This document shows positions 1 to 9,102 of a DNA stretch of 64,000 nucleotides, in pieces. The stretch is taken from NCBI GenBank assembly GCA_021154885.1, contig JAJKHS010000159.1, forward strand, positions 1-64,000. Direction: 5' to 3'. The DNA is from Thermoanaerobaculum sp. GTDB lineage: Bacteria; Acidobacteriota; Thermoanaerobaculia; Multivoradales; UBA5704. The translations under genes and the position numbers were made by a program. The notes under the pieces were generated by a model. That model was not told the DNA's origin. It did no database searches and was given only the letters and a program-made list of their open reading frames with translations. The number at the start of each line of letters is the position of its first letter. The stretch's first letter is position 1.

Positions 1-1
1 G

Positions 2-3000
2 CTGGCCGGCGAGCCGGAGGACGCACCGCGGACGCCGCCCCGCAATCCCGTCGAGGAGGTGATCGCGGGGATCTGGGAGGATCTGCTCGGCCTGGGCGAT
101 CCGGTCGGCGTCGACGACGACTTCTTCCACCTCGGCGGCCATTCGCTCCTCGTCATCCGCCTGCTGTCGCGCCTCCGCCAGGCCTTCGGCGCCGACCTGC
201 CGGTCCAGCGGGTGTTCGCGGCGCCGACGGTCGCCGGCCTCGCCGCGGCGATGGCGGCGGCCGGCCGGCGGGAGGAGGCGTTGCCGCCCCTGCCGCCGAT
301 CATGCCGCTCCCGAGCCGGCACGGCGTGCTGCCGCTGTCCTACCCGCAGCGGCGGCTCTGGTTCATGGACCGGCTGGCGCCGGAGAGCCCGACCTACAAC
401 ATCCCCTCGGGTTACCTCCTGCGCGGGCCGCTCGCGCCGGCGGCGCTCGCCGCCGCCCTGGCCGAAATCGTCTGCCGCCACGAGGTGCTGCGCACGCGGA
501 TCGTCGCCGTCGCGCACGGCGAGGCCGGGCAGGAGGTCGGCCCGCCGCCGACAGCCCCGCTGCCGCTCGCCGATCTCTCCGGCCTGCCGCCGGCGCGCCG
601 CGCGCCGGAGCTCGCCGCGCTCGCCGGCCGCGAGGCCCGCCACGGCTTCGACCTGCGGCGCGGCCCGATGCTGCGCTCCACGCTGGTGCGGCTGGAGGAG
701 GGCGAGCACGCCCTGCTCCTCACCCTTCACCACATCGCGTCGGACGGCTGGTCGGAGGGGGTGCTGCGGCGCGAGCTGTCGACCTTCTACGCCGCCGCAC
801 TGGCGGGGGAGCCGTCGCCGCTCGCCCCGCTGGCCCTCCAGTACGCCGACTTCGCGGCCTGGCAGCGCGCCTGGCCGGAGGAGGCGCTCGCGGCGCAGCT
901 CGCCCACTGGAAGGAGCGGCACGCCGGCACGCCGGCGCTCACCCTCCCCGCCGACCGCCCGCGGCCGCCGATCGCGAGCTTCCGCGGCGACTCCCTGAGG
1001 CTCGACCTGCCGCCGGAGCTCGCCGGCGCCCTCCGCCGCCTGGCGCGGCGCGGCCAGGCGACCGTCTTCATGACCGTCCTTGCCGCCTGGCACGCGCTCC
1101 TCCAGCGCCTCTCCGGGCAGACCGACTTCGCCGTCGGCACGCCGGTCGCGAACCGCATCCGGCCGGAGCTGGAGCCGCTCATCGGGATCTTCCTGAACAT
1201 GCTCGCCCTGCGCACGGATGGTGGCGGCGATCCGAGCTTCGCCGAGCTCCTGGCGCGGGTGCGGCACACGGCCCTGGCGGCGTACGATCACGCTGACGTC
1301 CCCTTCGAGCGCATCGTGGACGAGGTCAACGTCGAGCGCGACCGCAGCCGCCAGCCGCTGGTGCAGACGATGCTCGCGCTCAACAGCACGCCGGGGGTGC
1401 CGTTCGCCCTGCGCGGTCTCGCGGTCGAGCCGCTCGACACGTCCGCCCGGGTCTCCCGCTTCGACTTGAGCCTCGGCCTTTCCGACCAGGGGGGAGAGCT
1501 CGGCGGGGGGCTCGAGTACAGCACCGACCTCTTCGACCGCACCACGATGGCGCGCCTCGCGGGGCACCTCGTCCACCTGCTGGCGGCGGTGGCGGACGAC
1601 CCGTCGCGCCGCGTGGCGGCGATCGAGCTGCTGTCGCCGGCCGAGCGGCAGCAGGTGGCCGTCGAGCTGAACGACACGGCGGCGGACCTCGCGGCGGTGT
1701 TCGGCGGGTCCGGCGGCGGCGAGCCCCTGCTGCACCGCTGGATCGAGCGGCAGGCGGCACTGACGCCGGACGCCACGGCGGTCGTCGGCGAGAGCGAATC
1801 GCTCACCTACCGCGAGCTCGACGCCCGCGCCAACCGCCTGGCCCGCCGCCTGCGCCGGCTGGGGGTGCGGGTCGACGAGCCGGTCGCGATCTGCGCCGAG
1901 CGCTCGCCGGCGCTCGTCGTGGGTCTCCTCGCCATCCTTAAGGCAGGCGGCGCCTACCTGCCGCTCGACCCGTCCTATCCGTCGGAACGGCTGGCCTTCA
2001 TGATCGAGGACGGGCTCGACGGCCTCGCGAAGCCGGTGCTCCTGGCGCAGGTCGACCTCCTCGCCGCGTCCGTGGCGGGGGCCGGCGCCCGCCTGGTCGA
2101 CCTCGACGCCGCGGCCGGCCCGGCGGGCGACGCCGACGGCGCCCCGCTCGACGGCGGTGCCGGGGCGGACAACCTCGCCTACGTCATCTACACCTCGGGC
2201 TCGACGGGGCGGCCGAAGGGAGTCATGAGCACCCACCGCGGCATCGTCAACCGGATCGCCTGGATGCAGCGGGCCTACGGCCTCACGCCCGCCGACCGCG
2301 TGCTGCAGAAGACCCCCGTCTCCTTCGACGTGTCGGTTTGGGAGCTGTTCTGGCCGCTCGCCGTCGGCGCGCGGCTGGTGCTGGCGCGGCCGGGCGGCCA
2401 CCGCGATCCGGCCTACCTGATGCGGCGGATCGAGGAACAGGCGGTGACGACGCTCCACTTCGTGCCGTCGATGCTGCAGGCCTTCCTCGCGCACCTCCCG
2501 CAGGCGGGCCTCGGCCGCTGCCGCTCGCTCCGGCGGGTGATGGCGAGCGGCGAGGCGCTGCCGGCGGAGCTCGCGGCGCGCTTCCACGAGCTCCTGGGAG
2601 GCGCGCTCGGGACTGCCGAGTTGCACAACCTCTACGGTCCCACCGAGGCGTCGGTCGACGTGACGGCGCACAGGACGCTGCCGGGGCCGGCACGGCGCGC
2701 GGTCCCCATCGGCCGCCCGATCGCGAACTTGGGGCTCTGGCTGCTCGACGCGGAGCTCCAGCCGGTGCCTCTGGGAGTGCCCGGCGAGCTCTACATCGGC
2801 GGGACGGGCCTCGCGCGCGGCTACCTCCGCCGGCCCGGCTTGACGGCGGAGCGCTTCGTCCCCCATCCGCTGGGCCGACCCGGCGAGCGGCTCTATCGGA
2901 CGGGCGACCTGGCGCGCTTCTCGGTCGACGGCGAGATCGAGTTCCTCGGCCGCACCGACGACCAGCTGAAGCTGCGCGGCTTCCGCATCGAGCCGGGGGA

Positions 3001-3580
3001 GATCGAGGCGGCGCTGGCCGCCCATCCGGCGGTCCGCGAGGCGGCGGTGGTGGCGCGGGAGGAGGGGCCGGGGGAGGTGCGGCTCGCCGCCTACGTGGTG
3101 CCGGCGGGACCAGGGCCCGGGCCGGAGGCGGGGGAGCTCCGCGAGGCCCTCCGCCGCGTCCTGCCGGAGCATATGGTGCCCGCCGACTTTGCGCTCGTCG
3201 ACGCCCTGCCGCTCACCCCGAGCGGCAAGGTGGACCGCGGCGCCCTGCGCGCCCGCCTCCCGGCCGACGAGCTGGCGCCCGCGGCCGAGCCCGGCGGCGA
3301 TCTGGAGACCGAGATCGAGCAGCTCGTCGCCGGCATCTGGCAGGACCTCCTGAAGCGCGGGCCGATCGGCCTCGACGACAACCTCTTCGACGTGGGGGCG
3401 CACTCGATCCTCGCCATTCAGTTCACCTCCCACGTCTACGACGCCCTGGGCCTCGAGATCCCCCTGCGCCTCCTCTTCGAATCCCCCACCGTCCGCCGGC
3501 TCGGCGCGGCGATCCAGGAGCTCTTGATCGAGCAGATCGCCAGCCTCACCGACGAAGAGGCCGAGCTTCTGGCGGAGTGA
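2..3580 (+). CDS. Non-ribosomal peptide synthetase, 3' end (T-C-A-T), predicted to load serine
   Basis: The reading frame is open from the first bases, so the 5' end lies outside the window. The domains visible in order are: a carrier domain (LGGHSLL, Ser codon 143-145); a condensation domain with HHIASDG at about nt 728-748; an adenylation domain with YTSGSTGRPKG at about nt 2190-2222, FDVSVWE and NLYGPTE; and a second carrier domain with GAHS (Ser codon 3404-3406). No thioesterase or reductase follows. Read by eye against the GrsA/EntF pocket, the specificity residues are D-V-W-H-M-S-L-V-D-K, close to the EntF serine code; the serine call is therefore an inference. The product would sit in the cytosol and extend a peptidyl chain by one residue. 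The lack of a release domain means chain release must happen in trans or on another protein. The stop lies 1 bp before the next gene, which implies co-transcription. Confidence 0.93.
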   Translation: MAGEPEDAPRTPPRNPVEEVIAGIWEDLLGLGDPVGVDDDFFHLGGHSLLVIRLLSRLRQAFGADLPVQRVFAAPTVAGLAAAMAAAGRREEALPPLPPIMPLPSRHGVLPLSYPQRRLWFMDRLAPESPTYNIPSGYLLRGPLAPAALAAALAEIVCRHEVLRTRIVAVAHGEAGQEVGPPPTAPLPLADLSGLPPARRAPELAALAGREARHGFDLRRGPMLRSTLVRLEEGEHALLLTLHHIASDGWSEGVLRRELSTFYAAALAGEPSPLAPLALQYADFAAWQRAWPEEALAAQLAHWKERHAGTPALTLPADRPRPPIASFRGDSLRLDLPPELAGALRRLARRGQATVFMTVLAAWHALLQRLSGQTDFAVGTPVANRIRPELEPLIGIFLNMLALRTDGGGDPSFAELLARVRHTALAAYDHADVPFERIVDEVNVERDRSRQPLVQTMLALNSTPGVPFALRGLAVEPLDTSARVSRFDLSLGLSDQGGELGGGLEYSTDLFDRTTMARLAGHLVHLLAAVADDPSRRVAAIELLSPAERQQVAVELNDTAADLAAVFGGSGGGEPLLHRWIERQAALTPDATAVVGESESLTYRELDARANRLARRLRRLGVRVDEPVAICAERSPALVVGLLAILKAGGAYLPLDPSYPSERLAFMIEDGLDGLAKPVLLAQVDLLAASVAGAGARLVDLDAAAGPAGDADGAPLDGGAGADNLAYVIYTSGSTGRPKGVMSTHRGIVNRIAWMQRAYGLTPADRVLQKTPVSFDVSVWELFWPLAVGARLVLARPGGHRDPAYLMRRIEEQAVTTLHFVPSMLQAFLAHLPQAGLGRCRSLRRVMASGEALPAELAARFHELLGGALGTAELHNLYGPTEASVDVTAHRTLPGPARRAVPIGRPIANLGLWLLDAELQPVPLGVPGELYIGGTGLARGYLRRPGLTAERFVPHPLGRPGERLYRTGDLARFSVDGEIEFLGRTDDQLKLRGFRIEPGEIEAALAAHPAVREAAVVAREEGPGEVRLAAYVVPAGPGPGPEAGELREALRRVLPEHMVPADFALVDALPLTPSGKVDRGALRARLPADELAPAAEPGGDLETEIEQLVAGIWQDLLKRGPIGLDDNLFDVGAHSILAIQFTSHVYDALGLEIPLRLLFESPTVRRLGAAIQELLIEQIASLTDEEAELLAE

Positions 3581-3581
3581 C

Positions 3582-4373
3582 ATGACCCACGACTACCCCA
3601 TCCTCGAATTCGATCCGGAGAGGTCGGCGCTGATCGAGCCCCAGCGCACGATCACACCGGTCTCGATCCCGGAATTGGCGGTGGCGTGTTTCTTCAAGGA
3701 CGTCGTGGACGACATCGTCCTGCGCGACAACCTGGTTCCGCTGACCACGCAGCGCAGCGAGATGGGGCAGCACCCCATCTATGAGATCACCTATCGCAAG
3801 CGCCGCATCGCCTTCTTTCATGCCGGCTCCGGAGCGCCCCTGGCCGCCGGCCTGCTCGAGGGGGCGATCGCTCATGGCGCCCGAGTGATCATCGCTTGCG
3901 GCGGCGCCGGGGTGCTCGATCCGGCGATCCCGATGGGGCAGATCATCGTTCCCACCGCCGCGATTCGTGACGAGGGCACCTCGTATCACTACCTCCCGCC
4001 CAGCCGCGAGGTGGCGGCGAATCCCTTGGGCCTCGAGATCCTCCGGGAGGTGCTCGAGTGCCAGGACCATCCGTACCTGTTCGGCAAGACCTGGACGACC
4101 GACGCCGTCTTCCGCGAGACGTGTTCCAAGATCCAGGCGAGGCGGGCCGAGGGGGCGATCGTCGTCGAGATGGAAACCGCCGCGCTCTTCGCTATCGGCG
4201 ACTTCCGCAACGTCCTCGTGGCCCAGCTTCTCTACGCGGGAGACAGTGTCGGCGGCGAGAGCTGGGACCATCGAGAGTGGAGCGCGCAGAGATCGATCCG
4301 GAAGTCGCTCTTCTTTCTCGCTTGCGACGCCTGCTGCGACGCGCCGAGCGTCGGGACCGGTGCAAAGACTTAG
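3582..4373 (+). CDS. Nucleoside phosphorylase, PNP/UDP family
   Basis: A 263-residue protein with the PNP_UDP_1 hallmarks: a glycine-rich phosphate region (HAGSGAPLAAG, then IIACGGAGVL) and the family signature VVEMETAALFAI near residue 195, where the ME pair contacts ribose. The C-terminal YAGDSV is also typical. The family cleaves nucleosides with phosphate to free base and ribose-1-phosphate; uridine phosphorylase-like proteins are the nearest match by eye, but the base specificity cannot be read. The ATG is 1 bp after the NRPS stop, so the two are probably translated together. That is unusual for a salvage enzyme and may mean it supplies or removes a nucleoside in the peptide product pathway. 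An extended N-terminus of about 75 residues precedes the core. Confidence 0.88.
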   Translation: MTHDYPILEFDPERSALIEPQRTITPVSIPELAVACFFKDVVDDIVLRDNLVPLTTQRSEMGQHPIYEITYRKRRIAFFHAGSGAPLAAGLLEGAIAHGARVIIACGGAGVLDPAIPMGQIIVPTAAIRDEGTSYHYLPPSREVAANPLGLEILREVLECQDHPYLFGKTWTTDAVFRETCSKIQARRAEGAIVVEMETAALFAIGDFRNVLVAQLLYAGDSVGGESWDHREWSAQRSIRKSLFFLACDACCDAPSVGTGAKT

Positions 4374-4472
4374 CAGAAGCGTGACCGTGAGGAGGGAGCA
4401 TGAGGTACTCTTGTCCGTCACCGGATACGCTTTCGTCCCCGAGGCCGATCGAGGGCGCGACGGAGGTTGCTG

Positions 4473-6566
4473 ATGGCGATGACGAGACGGCAGGCGATCA
4501 AGAGTGCGGCGGCGTTCGGGGCAGCGCTGGCGTGGCCTTCTATGGTCTTGGGTAAGGGACGGGCGGGGGATGGCAAGCGCGGCGCGGTCGAGCGGCGGGA
4601 CCTTTTTCCGCAGGGCGTGGCCTCGGCCGATCCCCATCCCGACAGCGTCATCCTGTGGACCCGCCGGCCGCCGGTCGGGGAGAGCCGGGCGGCGCTCCTC
4701 GCCGTCGAGGTGGCGGAGGACGCGGCGTTCGCGCACGTCGTCTCGCGCACCCGCGCGGCGCTCTCGGCCGACGCCGACTGGACCTGCCGCGTGCTCGCCG
4801 CGGGCCTTCGTCCGTCGCGGGTCTACTGGTACCGCTTCGTCGACGAGCACGGCTTCGCGAGCCGCACCGGCCGCACGATGACTGCCCCGGCGGAGACCGA
4901 CGGGCAGCCGGTGCGCTTTGCCTTCGTGAGCTGCCAGAACGTGACGCAAGGCGCCTCGAACGCCTATCGCCGGATGATCTGGGAGGACGAGCGCGCCGCC
5001 GAGGCCGACCGGCTGGGCTTCGTGCTCCACTTGGGCGACTTCGTCTACGAGATCGTCTGGTACCCCGAGGACCGCCCGCAGGGGATGTACGACCGCCGCA
5101 TCCGGGACGTGGTGCGCTATCCGAACGGCGAGAAGATCGAAGACTTCCACGTACCGACCGACCTCGAAGACTACCGCGCCCTCTACCGCGGCTACTTGAC
5201 CGACCCCGACCTGCAGGACGCCCGCGCCCGCTGGCCGTTCATCTGCATGTGGGACAACCACGAGTTCTCCTGGAAGGGTTGGCAGAGCCAGCAGAACTTC
5301 GGCAGCGGGGTGCGCCCGGCGCAGACCCGCAAGGTGGCGGCGAACCAGGCCTGGTTCGAGTACCAGCCGGCACGGGTGGAAAAGGTGCCGGGAGCCGCCG
5401 CCGGCGCCGACCGCTTCGCCGCCCCCGCCGTCCGCAACGTGCCGATCGAGCGCTTCGACGACCACGGCCTCGGCCTCGAGGACGGCAACCTCGCCGCCAT
5501 CTCGAGTCTGAAGCTCTACCGCGCTTTCCGCTTCGGCGCCAACGTCGAGCTCCTCCTCACCGACAACCGCTCGTTCCGCTCCGAGCCGATGGGCGACCAC
5601 CCCGAGGTCGCAGCCTTCGATCAGCCGAACGTCCCCTACTTCGACTCGCTGGAGATCGCCGAGGTCCTGGATGCCGGGCGCAGCTTCGCCGGCGGCCGGC
5701 CGCCGGCGACGATCCCCTTCGGCGGCGCCGAGAAGGCGAACCCGCGGCGCACGGCGCCGCCGCAGTCGATGCTGGGCGCGGAACAGAAGGTCTGGTTCCT
5801 CGCGCGCCTGCGCGCCTCGACGGCGCGCTGGCGGCTGTGGGGCAACTCCGTCGCCATGCTCGACTGGCGGACCGATCTGCAGAACCTGCCGCCGGAGCTG
5901 CGGGCGAAGTGGCCGTTCGCCGGCTACGGCCTCATGGGCACCGGCGACTGGGCCAGCTATCGCACCGAGCGCAACGAGATCCTGGACCTCGTTCGGCACG
6001 AGAACCTCGCCGGCTTCGCGACGCTCGCCGGCGACCGCCACGCCTTCGCCGCCGGCCTCCTCTCGGCGGCACTGCCGCCGTCGCCCCTGGCGCCCGCCGG
6101 CGTCGAGTTCATCGTCGGCTCGATCTCGGCCCCCGGCCTCTTCGAGGCGATGTCGTACAAAATCTCCAAGGACCACCCCCTGCGCGCGCTCTACCTCCAC
6201 CAGCCGCCGGCCCCGGCACCCCTCGAGCCGGCGATCAACTGCACGCTCCTCCACGGCGTCCGCGCCAGCCTCGAGCTGCAGCGCACCCACGACCGCGAGC
6301 AGGCCTTGAAGGCGAGCAACCCCGAGGTCGCGCCGCACCTCGCCTTCACCGACGTCGGCGGCCACGGTTACGCCGTCGTCCGCGCCGGCGCCGACGACCT
6401 CGAGGTCGAGTTCGTCTGCGTCGTCCGCCCACTCGAGAAGAGCGACCGCCCCGACGGCGGCCCGCTCGCCTACCGCATCACCCACCGCGCCCGGCGCTGG
6501 GCCGGCGGCGCCGCGCCGCGCCTCGAGCGCACGCGGGTCGAGGGCGCGCTGCCGCTCTCCGTCTGA
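4473..6566 (+). CDS. PhoD-family alkaline phosphatase/phosphodiesterase, Tat-exported
   Basis: A 697-residue protein. I chose ATG 4473 because GGAGG ends 6 bp upstream; an in-frame TTG at 4467 lies directly on that site. The N-terminus carries a twin-arginine signal (TRRQAIKSAAAFGAALAWP). It is followed by the PhoD N-terminal domain (FPQGVASADPHPDSVILWTR, written by this family around residues 40-60) and the metallophosphatase core: LGDFVYE, WDNHEFSW and GDRHAF, whose Asp, Asn and His residues bind the Ca/Fe centre in characterised PhoD. It would hydrolyse phosphate esters in the periplasm. The gene lies 100 bp after the phosphorylase and converges with the permease gene. There is no visible Pho box. 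Confidence 0.92.
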   Translation: MAMTRRQAIKSAAAFGAALAWPSMVLGKGRAGDGKRGAVERRDLFPQGVASADPHPDSVILWTRRPPVGESRAALLAVEVAEDAAFAHVVSRTRAALSADADWTCRVLAAGLRPSRVYWYRFVDEHGFASRTGRTMTAPAETDGQPVRFAFVSCQNVTQGASNAYRRMIWEDERAAEADRLGFVLHLGDFVYEIVWYPEDRPQGMYDRRIRDVVRYPNGEKIEDFHVPTDLEDYRALYRGYLTDPDLQDARARWPFICMWDNHEFSWKGWQSQQNFGSGVRPAQTRKVAANQAWFEYQPARVEKVPGAAAGADRFAAPAVRNVPIERFDDHGLGLEDGNLAAISSLKLYRAFRFGANVELLLTDNRSFRSEPMGDHPEVAAFDQPNVPYFDSLEIAEVLDAGRSFAGGRPPATIPFGGAEKANPRRTAPPQSMLGAEQKVWFLARLRASTARWRLWGNSVAMLDWRTDLQNLPPELRAKWPFAGYGLMGTGDWASYRTERNEILDLVRHENLAGFATLAGDRHAFAAGLLSAALPPSPLAPAGVEFIVGSISAPGLFEAMSYKISKDHPLRALYLHQPPAPAPLEPAINCTLLHGVRASLELQRTHDREQALKASNPEVAPHLAFTDVGGHGYAVVRAGADDLEVEFVCVVRPLEKSDRPDGGPLAYRITHRARRWAGGAAPRLERTRVEGALPLSV

Positions 6567-6594
6567 CGGCCCGCGGGTGCCGGCGTTTGATGTC

Positions 6595-8991
6595 TCATTC
6601 CTCCCGCAAAGCCACCATGGGATCGACAACAGCAGCCCGCCGGGCGGGGATGAAGCAAGCCGCGAGCGCTACCGCCGTCAGGATCGCTGCTACCACCAAG
6701 TAGATCTTCGGATCGCGCACTCCAACGCCATACACGAGGCTCTCCACCGTGCGGCCCAAGGCGAGTCCGCCGGCCAATCCGATCACCAGGCCCAGCAGCA
6801 CGATGCGCATGCCCTCCGAGACGATCAATCCCTGGACGCGGCGCGGCGTTGCGCCCAGTGCCATGCGGAGGCCGATCTCGCGCGTACGCTGGCTGACGGA
6901 GTAGGCGAGCACGGCATAGATCCCGATCGCAGCGATGAGCAGCGCGACCCCGGCAAAGGTGCCGAGCAGGATGCTGGTCAGCCGCGGCTGCGCGGCGCTG
7001 GTCGTGAGCCATTGCTCCATGGTCTTCACGTTGGCCATCGGCAGGTCAGGGTCGAGCGCTTTGATCTGCTTGCGGATGGCGGGCAGCAGTGATTCCGGAG
7101 ACGCGTCGGTCCGCACCACGACGTCCATCAACGGCATGGTCCGCGTGGTGATGGAGTAGTAGAAGGCAGGTGACTCCTGACTCAGTTGGGTGCTGCGCAC
7201 GTCACCGACCACGCCGACCACGGTGAAGGGAGTTTGGGGGTCGGCCGAGCGGCGAAGGGTGCGTCCGAGAGGATTTTTGTCTCCCCAGAAGGTGCGGGCG
7301 GTGGCCTGGCTCACGATGATGATGTTGGGCGTGCTCGCGTCGGAGTACTCGAACTCGCGGCCCAGCAGCAACGGGATGTGCATGGTCTTGAAGTATCCGG
7401 GGTTCACGATGCGCCAATCGACGGGGACTTTGGCGTCGGGCGGAAGGATGGAGTTTTCGGTCGCCATCATCGGGTGGCTGTACAACGCGCCCGCGCCAAA
7501 CGGGATGCCGCTCGAGACCGACGCACTGCGCGCGCCCGGCAGCGCTGCCAATGATTCGATCATCTCGCGGAAGAACAAGGGCGCCCTAGTCTTGGCGGGA
7601 TACTTGCCCGGAGGAAGCGACACTTGAAAAGTGATCAGGCCGTGCGGTTCGAAGCCGAGCTTCACACGCTGCAGATTGACCAGGGTCTGGATGAACAGGC
7701 CCGCTCCGATCAGCAGCACCGTCGCAAGAGCCAGCTCGATCGCCACCAGGGTGTTGCGCATGCGCGTGCGAATGCCGCCGGAGCCGGCGCGTCCACCGGT
7801 CTTGAGCACTTCATCGACCTTCACCTTCGCCGTACGCAGGGCAGGCACGATGCCGAAGATGAGCCCGGTCAGCACCGTAGTCCCCAGCGCGAACAACAGA
7901 ACACGGGAATCCACTTCGATCGTGGGGATGGGCAGCGTGTTCGGCGGGAGCCACTGATTCATGGCGCGTACCGACCACCAGGTCGCCAGCAGTCCGGCAA
8001 GACCTCCGCCGCAGGAGAGCGTCACGCTTTCTATCAGGAGTTGGCGCACCAGCCGGCCCTGGCTGGCACCCAACGCCGTGCGCACCGCCATCTCGTGTTG
8101 CCGGGCCGCGGTCCTCGCCAGCAGAAGATTGGCGATGTTGGCGCAGGCGATGAGCAGCACGAAGCTGACGGCGGCCAGCAGCACCAGCAATTCGGTCTTG
8201 AGCTGCGGGTTGACGAACCCATCGAGCATGCTGATCGGATTCACGCCCCAATCGCGCAGCTCCGGATATTGCTGCTTCATTCCGTCGTAGATGGTGTTCA
8301 TCTCCGCCTTCGCCTGCTGGCTGGAAACGCCGGGCTTGAGCCTTCCGACGACAACGAGGGCGTGGCTCAGGCGCAGCTCCTTGGCAGGGTCGATGGTCAA
8401 CGGGGTGTAGATGTCTCCGGGCTCCAGGAGGTCCAGAGTGGCAGGGGCGATGCCGACGATGGTGGTGGCGTTGCCGTCGAGCTCGATGGTGCGGCCCAGG
8501 GCGTTGGCGTCCTTGCCGAAGTGGCGTCGCCAGAACGCCTCTCCGAGGATGGCGACCCGTGCCGCGCCGGGTTTCTCCTCCTCGGGGGTGAACGGCCTTC
8601 CCGCGATCAGAGGGACCCCGAGAACGCGCGGCAGCTCCGGGCTGATGCGGTTGCCGGTGAGCTGCTCGGGGTCACCCATTCCGGTGAGGATGTAGTTGTT
8701 GGGACTGACCGCGCCGAGGTCGAAGCTTTTCGTCTGGGCCCGCCAGTCGAGAAAATTCAGTACCGAGACGTTGTAGATCGGCGCGTTCAGCTTGTCGTTC
8801 TTCTCGAAGACAAACAGCAGCCGGTCCGGATCTTTGAAGGGCAGCGGCCGCAACATCTGGGCATTCACCACGCTGAAGATGGTGGCGGTGGCGGCGATGG
8901 CCAGGCCAATGGTCAGCACCACGGCTGCGGTGAAGAGCGGGGCCTTGCGCATGAGCCGCAAGGAATACGCAACATCCTGGGTGATCGACAT
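6595..8991 (-). CDS. Duplicated FtsX/MacB-type ABC permease without ATPase (ADOP type)
   Basis: A 798-residue protein containing two copies of the MacB periplasmic domain plus FtsX permease unit. An N-terminal helix (residues about 18-40) is followed by a large periplasmic domain, three helices in the middle, a second helix-periplasmic-three-helix unit, and the C-terminal signature REIGLRMALGATPRRV...DPMVALREE. This layout and length match the acidobacterial duplicated orphan permeases. The start was taken at MSITQDVAYSLRL because GGAGG lies 5 bp upstream; in-frame starts at 9003 and 9051 are less likely. No ABC ATPase or adaptor is adjacent, so its partner must be encoded elsewhere, or it acts alone. 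The insertion sequence lies about 110 bp upstream of the start and may separate the gene from its original promoter. Confidence 0.9.
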   Translation of the reverse strand: MSITQDVAYSLRLMRKAPLFTAAVVLTIGLAIAATATIFSVVNAQMLRPLPFKDPDRLLFVFEKNDKLNAPIYNVSVLNFLDWRAQTKSFDLGAVSPNNYILTGMGDPEQLTGNRISPELPRVLGVPLIAGRPFTPEEEKPGAARVAILGEAFWRRHFGKDANALGRTIELDGNATTIVGIAPATLDLLEPGDIYTPLTIDPAKELRLSHALVVVGRLKPGVSSQQAKAEMNTIYDGMKQQYPELRDWGVNPISMLDGFVNPQLKTELLVLLAAVSFVLLIACANIANLLLARTAARQHEMAVRTALGASQGRLVRQLLIESVTLSCGGGLAGLLATWWSVRAMNQWLPPNTLPIPTIEVDSRVLLFALGTTVLTGLIFGIVPALRTAKVKVDEVLKTGGRAGSGGIRTRMRNTLVAIELALATVLLIGAGLFIQTLVNLQRVKLGFEPHGLITFQVSLPPGKYPAKTRAPLFFREMIESLAALPGARSASVSSGIPFGAGALYSHPMMATENSILPPDAKVPVDWRIVNPGYFKTMHIPLLLGREFEYSDASTPNIIIVSQATARTFWGDKNPLGRTLRRSADPQTPFTVVGVVGDVRSTQLSQESPAFYYSITTRTMPLMDVVVRTDASPESLLPAIRKQIKALDPDLPMANVKTMEQWLTTSAAQPRLTSILLGTFAGVALLIAAIGIYAVLAYSVSQRTREIGLRMALGATPRRVQGLIVSEGMRIVLLGLVIGLAGGLALGRTVESLVYGVGVRDPKIYLVVAAILTAVALAACFIPARRAAVVDPMVALREE

Positions 8992-9102
8992 AGAGACCTC
9001 CATGAGACGCACTGCCGGGCGCGAGTTTAGCAAAGCGATCGGCGCCTGCAACGGCTATGAAGACAACTTCAGCAAAAATTGAGAGCGCGGAGGTGGGGGA
9101 AG

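Noticed and set aside
3546-6629. A 1027-codon minus-strand frame opposite the phosphorylase and PhoD genes
   Set aside because: Both plus-strand genes have clear motifs and starts; the opposite frame is a high-GC shadow.
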